Source: Bacillota bacterium (GTDB lineage Bacteria > Bacillota_I > Bacilli_A > RF39 > UBA660). Taken from it: a stretch of 64,000 bases of DNA. The stretch spans positions 62,001 through 126,000 of the forward strand of contig SVAU01000006.1 in NCBI GenBank assembly GCA_015059245.1. Direction: 5' to 3'. The notes beneath the pieces are model-generated. The model was given only the letters and a program-made list of their open reading frames with translations, ran no database searches and had not been told where the DNA came from. Position numbers and translations under genes: made by a program. The stretch's first letter is position 1; the number at the start of each line of letters is the position of its first letter. Positions 42,327 through 50,318 of the stretch are shown here, piece after piece.

Positions 42327-43458
42327 CTTCTAAGTGTTTCATTGCTATTTTATATAATTTTTCCATAGCTTCATTGTTTTTGTTTTTACTCATGTTCTTT
42401 CTCATTTTATCTATGATACTTGGATTTTCAGAAATTTTTTTCATGAATAAATTGAACATAAATTGAGTTCTAAATCTTTTTCCATAACCGTTTCTTTCGA
42501 AGTATTTGAAGTTTCCTACTTCTTGACCACCACTGTGATTAATCATAATGATAGGTTTTTTGAAATATAAACTTTCTGTTGATTGAGCTCCTCCTGGTTT
42601 AGAAACTACGAAATCACATATTTGTAATAATTCTGGTACGTTATTGACAAAACCTAATGTCTTAACGTTTTTAACACCATATTGTTCGATCCATTTATCT
42701 ACTTTAGCTTTTGATTTTTGGTTTTTACCTGCTACATAGATAAAATCGATATTTAGATTACTTTTGATAATTCCTTTGATATATGGAAGTGATAATGTAC
42801 CACCATTTCCTCCTCCACCAAAGAATAGACATATAGGTCTTTCTCCAGTAAAGCCATATTTCTTAGTAGCTTTTTCTACATCGAAGTTTGTACTCGTTAC
42901 TGGATTAATTGGAATACCTATTGCTTTTATTTTATTTCTATCTATACCTTTTTTTACTAAGTATGATACTTCGTCTTTATCAGCAACTACTATAGCTTGT
43001 TCTCTTTTATATCCTCTTAACCATAAAGCATGTGCTTCATAATCTGTTACTACAGTAATAAGTTTAGTTTTAATTACACCTTTACGATTATAGTAATCTA
43101 TTAAACTACTACCAAAGAAGTGTGTAGATATTGTTAAATCTGGATTAAAATCTTTTATTACTTTTCTCATGTGTTTATTTTGGAATGCTCCCATACTAGC
43201 TGTAGATGCTAGTGCTGATGAGATTCTTGTATCAAATAAATTATATATAATAGACCAACCTGTTGGGAATTTTAATAAAAAGAAGTCTGTTATCTTTTGA
43301 CTTAATCTTCCGATGATTGGAGTTGAATACTTTAATAAATCTATTGCTAGAATTTCTAATTCAGAGTCTTGTGCTTTAAAATATGATTGGATATATTCAG
43401 CGATTGCCCTATGTCCATTACCATATGTTGCATAAGTTAATAAAATTCTTTTTTTCAT
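42319..43458 (-). CDS. Processive diacylglycerol glycosyltransferase (UgtP/MGDG synthase type, GT28)
   Basis: 379 residues, full length for the family. The N-terminal MGDG-synthase domain has LLTYATYGNGHRAIAEYI (the Gly-rich loop with GHxxA) and STHFFGSSLI. The C-terminal GT28 domain has ICLFFGGGGNGG, KTLGFVNNVPELLQICDFVVSKPGGAQSTE (sugar-nucleotide site) and INHSGGQEVGN. It adds glucose or galactose from a UDP-sugar to diacylglycerol, giving glycolipids and, in Bacilli, the lipoteichoic acid anchor. The acceptor number and sugar are not readable. No membrane helix, as in UgtP, a peripheral membrane enzyme. Single gene with its own terminator. Confidence 0.88.
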   Translation of the reverse strand: MKKRILLTYATYGNGHRAIAEYIQSYFKAQDSELEILAIDLLKYSTPIIGRLSQKITDFFLLKFPTGWSIIYNLFDTRISSALASTASMGAFQNKHMRKVIKDFNPDLTISTHFFGSSLIDYYNRKGVIKTKLITVVTDYEAHALWLRGYKREQAIVVADKDEVSYLVKKGIDRNKIKAIGIPINPVTSTNFDVEKATKKYGFTGERPICLFFGGGGNGGTLSLPYIKGIIKSNLNIDFIYVAGKNQKSKAKVDKWIEQYGVKNVKTLGFVNNVPELLQICDFVVSKPGGAQSTESLYFKKPIIMINHSGGQEVGNFKYFERNGYGKRFRTQFMFNLFMKKISENPSIIDKMRKNMSKNKNNEAMEKLYKIAMKHLEEK

Positions 43459-43534
43459 GTGACCAACCTCTTGTTAAAATTATACAATATTTTTTATATA
43501 TAGTGTATTAATATTTATTAAATATATTTTAAAT

Positions 43535-43565
43535 AAACGATGCAAGTTATATACTTGCATCGTTT
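43535..43565 (-). terminator. Terminator after the second anchored paralogue
   Basis: A 12-bp perfect stem (43535-43546 with 43554-43565) spanning the stop at 43547. Confidence 0.75.
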
Positions 43566-44605
43566 GTTGCTAAAGTACTACAATACATATTTCTACTAAA
43601 TGATTTGTTTGTTAAATATTTGTTCATAGCATTTTTTATTGGTGTATTGTATGACATTTCTACATCGTAATATATTTTTTCATCAGGTACTCTTATGGCT
43701 TGGTTATAAGCTAAGTCTACTAACATTGAAAAGTTTATACGATATGAACCATTTGATACTAGAAGTCTTGTGTATAAGTGTTCATTATTAGACGTTAGAC
43801 TTTCTAATGATTGATAATATGAAATATATTCATTATAAGATTTTACGTTATTTAATTTTAAGTCATCTATAACCATGTATTTTTTTAACATTAAATCTTT
43901 GTAATATAGATATATTACTATGTTTACTTGTCCTTCTGAAGATGTTATTGTTCTAATGTTTTCACATTTTATTACACCTTCATATTGTTCTGGTTTGTAT
44001 GCAACTGTTTGATGATATTCATTTGGATTATTTGTATAACCTTTATCAAATGATAAATCCATATCAAAGTTTATTGGTGGAAGCGTTGGTTCTTCGGGTG
44101 TTGGTTCGTTTGTTGTTGGTGTTTCTACTGTTGGATTATCTTGTGGTGCTTCTTCTTTGTTTTTACTTAAGTAATTATTTAATCCTGTATATAGTGGAAA
44201 AGCTAGTAGGACTACTACTAGGGTAATACCAAGTATTATAGCTAAACCTTTGTAGTTAGCATTATTTGATGTATCAAAATCCAAGTCATCTATTTCGTTT
44301 GTTTGATGTGATGGTTTTACTGGTTGATAATTGGGATTCATATTAATTGTTTCTAGTGAAGGTGCAGGTTCTACTACTGGTTGTTCTATTGGTTTATTTG
44401 AATCTAGTGTAATTATTTCTTCTACCACTGGTTTACTAATTTGTTGTTCTACTACTGGTTGTACTTCTTGTACTGGTTGTGTCTCTACTACAGATTCTTC
44501 TACTATAGGAGTTGGTTGTGCTACTGGAGTTTCTACTATAGGTTGTTCTTCTGATTCAATACCAAACATGTTTGTAAATAAGTTATTATCATTATTGTTT
44601 TCCAT
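43547..44605 (-). CDS. Membrane-anchored extracellular protein, paralogue 2
   Basis: 352 residues. Residues 1-115 are cytoplasmic, Pro/Val/Glu/Gln-rich (EQPVVE-like units) and low in complexity. One transmembrane helix lies at about 124-145, then an acidic Pro/Thr stretch, then a roughly 190-residue extracellular domain beginning INFDMDLSFDKGYTNN and ending in MYCSTLATNDASI. The domain start and end match the neighbour at 44638 (INFDMTLNFDKGF, AVCGTLNTENATS), and both begin MENNN, so they arose by duplication. No known domain; secreted-side role unknown. A terminator lies between the two copies. Confidence 0.6.
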   Translation of the reverse strand: MENNNDNNLFTNMFGIESEEQPIVETPVAQPTPIVEESVVETQPVQEVQPVVEQQISKPVVEEIITLDSNKPIEQPVVEPAPSLETINMNPNYQPVKPSHQTNEIDDLDFDTSNNANYKGLAIILGITLVVVLLAFPLYTGLNNYLSKNKEEAPQDNPTVETPTTNEPTPEEPTLPPINFDMDLSFDKGYTNNPNEYHQTVAYKPEQYEGVIKCENIRTITSSEGQVNIVIYLYYKDLMLKKYMVIDDLKLNNVKSYNEYISYYQSLESLTSNNEHLYTRLLVSNGSYRINFSMLVDLAYNQAIRVPDEKIYYDVEMSYNTPIKNAMNKYLTNKSFSRNMYCSTLATNDASI

Positions 44606-44627
44606 TATTTCACGACCTTTTTATTAA

Positions 44628-44654
44628 GAAAACGCAATTATGAAGTTGCGTTTT
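44628..44654 (-). terminator. Terminator between the two anchored paralogues
   Basis: A 10-bp perfect stem (44628-44637 with 44645-44654) overlapping the stop at 44638. Confidence 0.7.
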
Positions 44655-45741
44655 CTGTATTTAATGTTCCGCAAACTGCGTTACCATTGTTCATACCTGT
44701 TGTTAATGCTTTTTCAATAGCAGTTTTTATATTTGTACTATATGGTGATGAGAACATTATATATTCATTTAAATCATCTATGAATGTTGAATGACCATAT
44801 ATTAAGTGATAATGCATTGTGTTTGTAACAGTAAATGTTGCATCATCTTTTGTTATTTCAACATCAAGTGTTTCATATTTATCTCCTGCTGTTTTATATA
44901 CATCAGTTGCATCTTTAGTATTCATGTATGTTGCTTCATCATTATAAACTTGTTTAGTTACTGTTATTGCACTTCTTAATTTATAATCTTCGTAATGAAG
45001 GTATGTTGATGCATAAGTTGTGATTCCTCCCATAACCATTGGTTTTTCTAAGTCACAACGAATTACACCATTTATATTAGTTGGTAAGTAACCTACTTTT
45101 TGATTAATCTCTTTTTCATTTACAACAAAACCTTTATCAAAATTTAATGTCATATCAAAATTTATTTGATCAGGTTTTTTTGATGGTTGTTCAACTATAG
45201 GTGTTTCTTCTGGTTTTGTTTCTTCTTGTTCTTGCTCTTTTTGTTCAATCGGTTCTCCTGTTCCACTATTTGCGTTAAGTATATTTTCTAATGATGAATA
45301 AAGTGGTAAACCAACTAATACAACTAATAATATAATTGCAAAAATCGCATAAAAAGTTTTAGGACTTGGTTCTTCTGGTATTTGTTGTTTTTTTATTTGT
45401 TGTCTAGGAATTTGTTGTACTGGTGCTGGAACCTTCATTTGAAGTGGTGTAGGTGCAGGTTTAGGAGGCTCTACATGATTAATAGTAGGCATTTCATTTA
45501 TTGCTGATTGATCTCCTATTGTTTCCCTTTTACCATCTATAACAGTTGGATCCGGTTGTATTTCTTCAGCATGTGAAGCTGCCGGAGCAACTTGTTTTAT
45601 TTCTTCTTTATCTTCTGGATGTAAATCTTCGAGTGAATATGATGGTTCTTCGTCGACTTTCTTTTCTAATTCAAGAGAACTCCCTTCTATACTTGAGTAT
45701 AATTGTTCTGTTGATTTTTGAGTTTCATTATTGTTTTCCAT
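44638..45741 (-). CDS. Membrane-anchored extracellular protein, paralogue 1
   Basis: 367 residues from the ATG at 45741. A GTG nine bases further up lies inside the SD (GGGTGATT) and is rejected. The N-terminal 130 residues are low-complexity and rich in Pro/Gln/Glu. One transmembrane helix lies at about 133-152, then a Glu/Pro-rich spacer, then the extracellular domain beginning INFDMTLNFDKGF and ending CGTLNTENATS, paralogous to the next gene. It has two Cys outside (IRCDLEK, VCGTL), matching Cys in the paralogue (IKCENIR, YCSTL), a likely conserved disulfide. Promoter TGTTATAAT at 45765-45773. No family recognised. Confidence 0.6.
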   Translation of the reverse strand: MENNNETQKSTEQLYSSIEGSSLELEKKVDEEPSYSLEDLHPEDKEEIKQVAPAASHAEEIQPDPTVIDGKRETIGDQSAINEMPTINHVEPPKPAPTPLQMKVPAPVQQIPRQQIKKQQIPEEPSPKTFYAIFAIILLVVLVGLPLYSSLENILNANSGTGEPIEQKEQEQEETKPEETPIVEQPSKKPDQINFDMTLNFDKGFVVNEKEINQKVGYLPTNINGVIRCDLEKPMVMGGITTYASTYLHYEDYKLRSAITVTKQVYNDEATYMNTKDATDVYKTAGDKYETLDVEITKDDATFTVTNTMHYHLIYGHSTFIDDLNEYIMFSSPYSTNIKTAIEKALTTGMNNGNAVCGTLNTENATS

Positions 45742-45764
45742 TATAATCACCCTATTCTTTTTAT

Positions 45765-45773
45765 ATTATAACA
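45765..45773 (-). promoter_or_regulatory. Extended -10 promoter of the anchored paralogue pair
   Basis: TGTTATAAT on the minus strand, placed directly after the T-tract of the terminator at 45780-45801. Confidence 0.5.
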
Positions 45774-45779
45774 TAAAAA

Positions 45780-45801
45780 AATATCAGATAAAACTGATAT
45801 T
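45780..45801 (-). terminator. Terminator after the SOS small membrane protein
   Basis: An 8-bp perfect stem (45780-45787 with 45794-45801) followed by a T-run on the minus strand; it overlaps the stop at 45800. Confidence 0.75.
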
Positions 45802-45949
45802 AGTTAGAAATTTGAATTGATGATGGACTATCCGGTAATGAGTCCATTCTCATATCTATTAATAGTACTCCAGCTATTAGTACTAAATAGAATAATATAA
45901 CTCCTGCCACATTCTTCATAACTTGGTTTTTCATTACTTCGTTTTTCAT
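45800..45949 (-). CDS. 49-residue SOS-controlled membrane protein (position of yneA)
   Basis: A very small protein with three MKN(E/Q/V)V-like repeats at the start, one transmembrane helix (AGVILFYLVLIAGVLLI), and a short polar tail. The ATG at 45949 is chosen: GGAGTGAG lies 5 bases before it, while the longer frame from 46009 runs through the LexA box and the promoter. It is divergent from lexA, exactly where Bacillus has yneA, the SOS cell-division suppressor. It lacks the LysM domain of YneA. Its promoter is near-consensus with a LexA box in the spacer, so it should be silent until DNA damage. Division inhibition is inferred from position and topology only. Confidence 0.72.
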   Translation of the reverse strand: MKNEVMKNQVMKNVAGVILFYLVLIAGVLLIDMRMDSLPDSPSSIQISN

Positions 45950-45980
45950 AAACTCACTCCTTCTTCCCTTTACCATCTTC

Positions 45981-46009
45981 ATTATATTACATACACTTGT
46001 TCGTGTCAA
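45981..46009 (-). promoter_or_regulatory. Consensus sigma-A promoter for the SOS small protein
   Basis: Minus strand: -35 TTGACA (46004-46009), 17-base spacer, -10 TATAAT (45981-45986). Both hexamers are perfect, and the spacer contains the LexA box at 45990-46003. Confidence 0.85.
45990..46003 (-). promoter_or_regulatory. LexA operator 1
   Basis: CGAACAAGTGTATG on the minus strand matches 13 of 14 positions of the Bacillus LexA/DinR box CGAACRNRYGTTYG. It lies between the -35 and -10 of the divergent small gene. Confidence 0.8.
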
Positions 46010-46018
46010 TATAAAAAT

Positions 46019-46032
46019 AAAACATTTGTTTG
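46019..46032 (-). promoter_or_regulatory. LexA operator 2
   Basis: CAAACAAATGTTTT on the minus strand matches 12 of 14 positions of the Bacillus LexA box. It overlaps the -35 of the lexA promoter, so it is a likely autoregulation site. Confidence 0.65.
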
Positions 46033-46058
46033 ACTTTTTACACTTGACATGATATTAT
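46030..46058 (+). promoter_or_regulatory. Promoter of lexA
   Basis: Plus strand: -35 TTGACT (46030-46035), 17-base spacer, -10 TATTAT (46053-46058), followed by the SD GGAGGTAAG. Confidence 0.75.
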
Positions 46059-46078
46059 TTTATTGGAGGTAAGCTTAT

Positions 46079-46699
46079 ATGGATAAGAATATAACTAAAA
46101 GACAAGAAGATGTTCTTAATTATATTAAGAAATATGTAGTTGATCATGGTTTTCCACCATCGACTAGAGAAATTGGTGCTGCTTTAGGATTATCTTCCCC
46201 TGCTACTGTACATACACATTTAAAAAAATTAGAAGATGCTGGATGTATTAGAAAGACTAATTCAAAGTTTAGAACTATAGAAATAGTTGGAGATAATGAA
46301 TATGCTAAGAAAGAAGAAGAACTTGTTAAAGTTCCATTACTTGGTACGATATCTTGTGGTAATCCGATTGAAGCTATTGAAAATCCAGATGAATGGTTTA
46401 CATTACCAGCTAGTTTAATTCCTACTAGAGAAACAGTATTTACTTTACAAGCTAGTGGTGAATCAATGATTAATGTTGGTATTTATGATGGTGATATTAT
46501 AATAGTACAAAAACAAAAAGTTGCTCGTAATGGTGAAATAGTTGTTGCTATGACTGATGAAGGCGATGTAACTTTAAAAACTTTCTATAAAGAATCTGAT
46601 CATATTAGATTACAACCTGAAAATGATACAATGAGTCCTATTATATTAGATAATTGTACTATATTAGGTAAAGCTATTGGTTTATATAGAAGTTTATAA
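46079..46699 (+). CDS. lexA: LexA repressor (SOS regulator)
   Basis: 206 residues, usual length. The N-terminal winged helix has KRQEDVLNYIKKYV, FPPSTREIGAALGLSSPATVHTHL and a wing near 55-70. The self-cleavage domain has the scissile region GTISCGNPIEA (Cys93-Gly94), the catalytic Ser in ASGESM (Ser129) and Lys in VTLKTFY (Lys167). Activated RecA would trigger cleavage and derepress SOS genes. Odd: the residue before the cut is Cys, where LexA usually has Ala; UmuD has Cys-Gly. The SD GGAGGTAAG is strong. Its promoter overlaps a LexA box. One of only three plus-strand genes. Confidence 0.96.
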   Translation: MDKNITKRQEDVLNYIKKYVVDHGFPPSTREIGAALGLSSPATVHTHLKKLEDAGCIRKTNSKFRTIEIVGDNEYAKKEEELVKVPLLGTISCGNPIEAIENPDEWFTLPASLIPTRETVFTLQASGESMINVGIYDGDIIIVQKQKVARNGEIVVAMTDEGDVTLKTFYKESDHIRLQPENDTMSPIILDNCTILGKAIGLYRSL

Positions 46700-46720
46700 G
46701 AAGAAGGAAGAAGATAAAAG

Positions 46721-46747
46721 AATCTTAACTAGTTTAAGATTTTTTTA
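46721..46747 (+). terminator. Terminator after lexA
   Basis: A stem of AATCTTA (46721-46727) with TAAGATT (46735-46741), one bulge possible, followed by a T-run. Confidence 0.7.
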
Positions 46748-46757
46748 TTTGCAAAAA

Positions 46758-46779
46758 AAATAAGTATTTCTACTTATTT
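46758..46779 (-). terminator. Terminator after the rhomboid gene
   Basis: A 9-bp perfect stem (46758-46766 with 46771-46779), loop TTTC, followed on the minus strand by a T8 run after ATT pairing; it overlaps the stop at 46774. Confidence 0.75.
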
Positions 46780-47946
46780 TAATAGTAAGAATAAAGTTAA
46801 TCCTAGGAATACTGCTAAGCATAGGAATCCGTTAAATCTATCTACCTTTTTTGATTTACTTTCTACACCTACTGCCATAGTAGCAAATAAACCTGTTACT
46901 AATCCACCAATATGTGCAAAATTATCTATTCCTGATATCATGAAACCTAGTGCTAAGTTCATTATAATTACTGGTATAATTTGTCTTTTTAAGGCTTCGC
47001 CAAGGTATGTTCTATAATAGAAGCCAAAGTATAGTAAAGATCCCATTAAACCGAAGATTGCTCCAGATGCTCCTACTGCTAAGATGTTATTTCCTTGCAT
47101 TAAGTTGATTGCTGAAGATAATAGACCTCCACCTATTCCACTTATGAAGAATACAAATAGGAATTTAGCTCTACCTAAGAATGTTTCTATTTGTCCACCT
47201 ATTATAAATAATGAATATAGGTTACATATAATATGAATTAGCGAACCATGTAAGAATATATGAGTTACTAATCTATACCATTCATTGTGATATACTAGAG
47301 AACCGGCATGGTCTCCTAGTTTGTATCCTAAAACGCTTATTCCTGAACCTGCTATTAAGTCCGGTCCTGTTAGGATGAAGTCGATAAAGAATACTATTAT
47401 ACATGCAAGTATTATTAAGTATGTTAGTATTATTGGTTTTGGTGTAAATGTTTTTTCGTACACTTTATTATCCCTCTCAGTCTTAGCATTAATGTCTTTT
47501 GTTACATTAATTATCAACTCTACCCCTGATGTGTCTTTTAGAAGTTTTTCATTTATATCTGGAAATGCTTCTAATATTTCTGGATCTTTTATATTAAGAT
47601 CATTATCTAATAATGGTACTGGTGTTATATTTTTAGTACCTTCGATAGTTAAATCTTCATTTACATCTAATAATATATTAAGTGTATTTACTGAAAATGA
47701 TAATGTTTTCTTTTTTATTTGTTTAACTATACTTTCTATTTTAAAGAAGTCATATCTTAATTGTTCTTTATTAAAAATATTATTTGAATTAATTCTTATT
47801 ATACGATATGGTCCTTCTGAGTTTTCTAACCATATTTCGTCTTTTACTCCATTTACTACTATAGGATTATAGTTTTCTTCTGTAATGAAGTAATGAACTA
47901 ATTTCATGATGACTTCATCTTTTTTATTCATAACTATGGTGCTCAT
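46774..47946 (-). CDS. Rhomboid-family intramembrane serine protease with N-terminal domain
   Basis: 390 residues. Residues 1-165 are cytoplasmic (an alpha/beta domain of unknown fold), and about seven transmembrane helices follow. Catalytic parts: HIFLHGSLIHIICNLYSLFIIG (the H-x-x-x-N region), GASGAIFGLMG with the Ser nucleophile, and FAHIGGLVTG with the His of the dyad. This layout resembles Bacillus YqgP/GluP, which cuts membrane proteins such as a Mg transporter. It should be active. Start at 47946 from the SD GGAGGTACTT. Convergent with lexA, so a separate unit. Substrates unknown. Confidence 0.88.
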   Translation of the reverse strand: MSTIVMNKKDEVIMKLVHYFITEENYNPIVVNGVKDEIWLENSEGPYRIIRINSNNIFNKEQLRYDFFKIESIVKQIKKKTLSFSVNTLNILLDVNEDLTIEGTKNITPVPLLDNDLNIKDPEILEAFPDINEKLLKDTSGVELIINVTKDINAKTERDNKVYEKTFTPKPIILTYLIILACIIVFFIDFILTGPDLIAGSGISVLGYKLGDHAGSLVYHNEWYRLVTHIFLHGSLIHIICNLYSLFIIGGQIETFLGRAKFLFVFFISGIGGGLLSSAINLMQGNNILAVGASGAIFGLMGSLLYFGFYYRTYLGEALKRQIIPVIIMNLALGFMISGIDNFAHIGGLVTGLFATMAVGVESKSKKVDRFNGFLCLAVFLGLTLFLLLK

Positions 47947-48022
47947 AAGTACCTCCTGTCTTTTTTATTATATCAAATTTGGGTTATTTTTATAGTATGT
48001 CTTTATATTTATTGTAAATATT

Positions 48023-49927
48023 TTACTTCTTTTTAGCTAGGTTTCTAGCACTACGTTCTTCTTTTTTGTATTCAGAGAACATTTCTTGTCTACCTATTTT
48101 AGCTGATAAATCTAGTGGTTTTCCGCCGTATTGAGCTGCTACTTCTTCTGCTTTACGATATGCTTTTATAGCTTTACCTGATTTACCTAGTTTAGTATAG
48201 CAATCTCCCATTAGTTGATAATTTGCTGGAGATTGGTTTGGTCTTCTTTCGTTATATGCTTGACAGAATGCTAGTGCATCTTGGAATTTATAATTTTTAA
48301 ATGCTATTTTAGAACTTAAGATGAAATAACTTGGTTCTTCTGAAGCACTTATTCCATTTAGAATAACTGAGGCTTTACCTATTTCGTTTAGGATAAAGTA
48401 TATTTCTGCTTCTACAATTGTTACAAGTTCACTTCTTATACCACCTAAAGATTTGTATTCTTCTATAGCAGCTAGAGCTGCATCAAACCTTTTTTCTTTT
48501 TTTAGATCAAATATAACTTGAGCTAGAGCTTTTTTCTTTATATATGTATCTGGATTTAGTTCGAAGTCTTTCTTACTTTTTTCTATTCTAATACGATGGT
48601 AGTTTATGTTTCTTTGTTTACCATTTGAATTGCTTAGGAATTCATATCTTCTTAGATTTTTTAATGCTTCTTCGAATTGTTCACTATGATATGCATTTTT
48701 GTATGCTTTGTAAGCTAAGTTAATTAGTTCTTCTTGAGTTGGTTCTACTACTGGTTGTTGTTCTATTACTTGTGGTTCTTCGATAGTTATTGTTTCTTGA
48801 GGTTCTTCTACTTGTTGTTTATTAGGTACAGGTATTTCTTCTAGAAGAGTTTCTTCTTGAACTATAGTTACTTGTTCTGTACTTATTACTTTAACTGGTT
48901 CATTAGATGTAAGTAGACCTTTTATTGTTGCTAATTTAGTTAGTAATGTTTTTATTACTTCAAGAGGATTATCTATGTTTTCTTGTTCTAATAATGTTAG
49001 TGCAAGATCGTAATTGTTACTATTTATTGCTTCTAGTAATAGATTTCTTTTAATAGTATCTTCTTCTTTTATTTCTGGTACTATTATTGTTTCTGTTACT
49101 GGTTGTTCTTCATTATCTTTTCTTACAAAAGGAAGACCTTTAGATTCTTTGTAGGCAGCTATACTAGCAAATGGATCGATTCCTTTTAGTTTTAATGTAG
49201 ACATTATTAGAGCTTTATAGATATGATTTGTTATATGATATTTTCTATCTTTTTTATCTATACTTATTGAATAGTTAGCATATTTTAAAGCTTCTAGGTA
49301 GTTATCTTCTTCTAATGCTTTATGTAATCTTTTATAGTTAACATTTTGCTTTTTTATTGTATCTTTGTTGTTTTCAATTTCCTGTTTTATTTCTTCTAGT
49401 AGATGTTCATCTATAGATATATGTTCTTTTAATATGAATAGATAATAATAAACATTATAAAGTAATGAGTTATCATCTCTAGTGTTATAGAATTGTACTA
49501 AATATTCATATGCTTTTTCATAATTGTTTAGGAATATATGTGCTCCTGCTAAACCTATTAATGCTCTACCATGATTTGGTTTAAGTTCTAAAGCCTTATT
49601 AAATAATTCAATTGCTGTTTCATTTTGTCTTTTTATTACATTGTATATTCCTTGATTAACATATTGAAATACTTCTTCATCTAAATTATTAGATTGTTCC
49701 ATAACTGGTTGTGTTTCAACTACTGAAGTTTCTTCTACTGTAGGAACTTGTTCTAGTTCTTTTGATACTGGTAGATATAGATATATACCTCTTTTTGATC
49801 TTGATAAGATACCTGCTTCTATAAATTGATTAATATCATATCTAGAGTATCCTAAATCTGTTATATCTTTAATTGTTATTTCATTTTCCTTATTTATTCT
49901 TTCTTCAAGTTTTTTATAATCTTTCAT
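48023..49927 (-). CDS. TPR protein with N-terminal winged-helix-like domain
   Basis: 634 residues, no membrane helix. Residues 1-55 resemble the small winged-helix start of AbiEi-type antitoxins and related regulators (ITIKDITDLGYSRYDINQFIEAGILSRSKRGIYLYL). TPR-like repeats follow from about 85 (ETAIELFNKALELKPNHGRALIGLAGAHIFLNNYEKAYEYL in two helices) and again near 520-610 (ANYQLMGDCYTKLGKSGKAIKAYRKAEE). Between them lie Glu/Pro/Val-rich linkers with QQPVVEPT-like units. A scaffold or DNA-linked regulator is possible; nothing here shows a partner toxin. Single gene, divergent from the small membrane gene at 49983. Confidence 0.6.
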   Translation of the reverse strand: MKDYKKLEERINKENEITIKDITDLGYSRYDINQFIEAGILSRSKRGIYLYLPVSKELEQVPTVEETSVVETQPVMEQSNNLDEEVFQYVNQGIYNVIKRQNETAIELFNKALELKPNHGRALIGLAGAHIFLNNYEKAYEYLVQFYNTRDDNSLLYNVYYYLFILKEHISIDEHLLEEIKQEIENNKDTIKKQNVNYKRLHKALEEDNYLEALKYANYSISIDKKDRKYHITNHIYKALIMSTLKLKGIDPFASIAAYKESKGLPFVRKDNEEQPVTETIIVPEIKEEDTIKRNLLLEAINSNNYDLALTLLEQENIDNPLEVIKTLLTKLATIKGLLTSNEPVKVISTEQVTIVQEETLLEEIPVPNKQQVEEPQETITIEEPQVIEQQPVVEPTQEELINLAYKAYKNAYHSEQFEEALKNLRRYEFLSNSNGKQRNINYHRIRIEKSKKDFELNPDTYIKKKALAQVIFDLKKEKRFDAALAAIEEYKSLGGIRSELVTIVEAEIYFILNEIGKASVILNGISASEEPSYFILSSKIAFKNYKFQDALAFCQAYNERRPNQSPANYQLMGDCYTKLGKSGKAIKAYRKAEEVAAQYGGKPLDLSAKIGRQEMFSEYKKEERSARNLAKKK

Positions 49928-49982
49928 GTTGTCCTCTTCATATTATCTTTTATTACTTCATATATATTTATGAGGTGAGATA

Positions 49983-50318
49983 ATGCTTAATATTTTAATT
50001 ATTATATATTTTGTTGTTTTAATTATGTTATCTATTTTATTTTGTCATATTATTCATGAAAATAAAATGAAAAATGATTTGTTGTTTTTTGTTATTGTTA
50101 ACTTTATTCTTTCTTTTTCTTTTGTTAGTTTTTTATTCTATTTTAAAGACTATTTATTTTCATTAGTTAATATGTTTTTATTACTTTTAAATACTGTTTT
50201 TTTAAGTTATGAAATAAAGAAAACTTATGATAAGTATAAATTATTATCTGTTCCTTATTTAATCTATATAGTATTTTTATTTTATTTAATTATAGATCTT
50301 TATCTAATGAATCTATGA
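49983..50318 (+). CDS. Small four-helix membrane protein of unknown function
   Basis: 111 residues, about four hydrophobic helices (roughly 2-22, 33-53, 57-76, 90-110), Phe/Leu/Ile-rich, with few charged residues between. SD GAGGTGAGATAATG gives a firm start. No motif and no family recognised. The last 29 bases overlap the 3' end of the convergent rluD gene (stop at 50290), and no terminator separates the two. One of only three plus-strand genes. Confidence 0.6.
   Translation: MLNILIIIYFVVLIMLSILFCHIIHENKMKNDLLFFVIVNFILSFSFVSFLFYFKDYLFSLVNMFLLLLNTVFLSYEIKKTYDKYKLLSVPYLIYIVFLFYLIIDLYLMNL

Noticed and set aside
45950..46009. N-terminal extension of the SOS small protein to 69 residues
   Set aside because: It would translate the LexA box, the spacer and the -10; the ATG at 45949 has the only good SD (GGAGTGAG).
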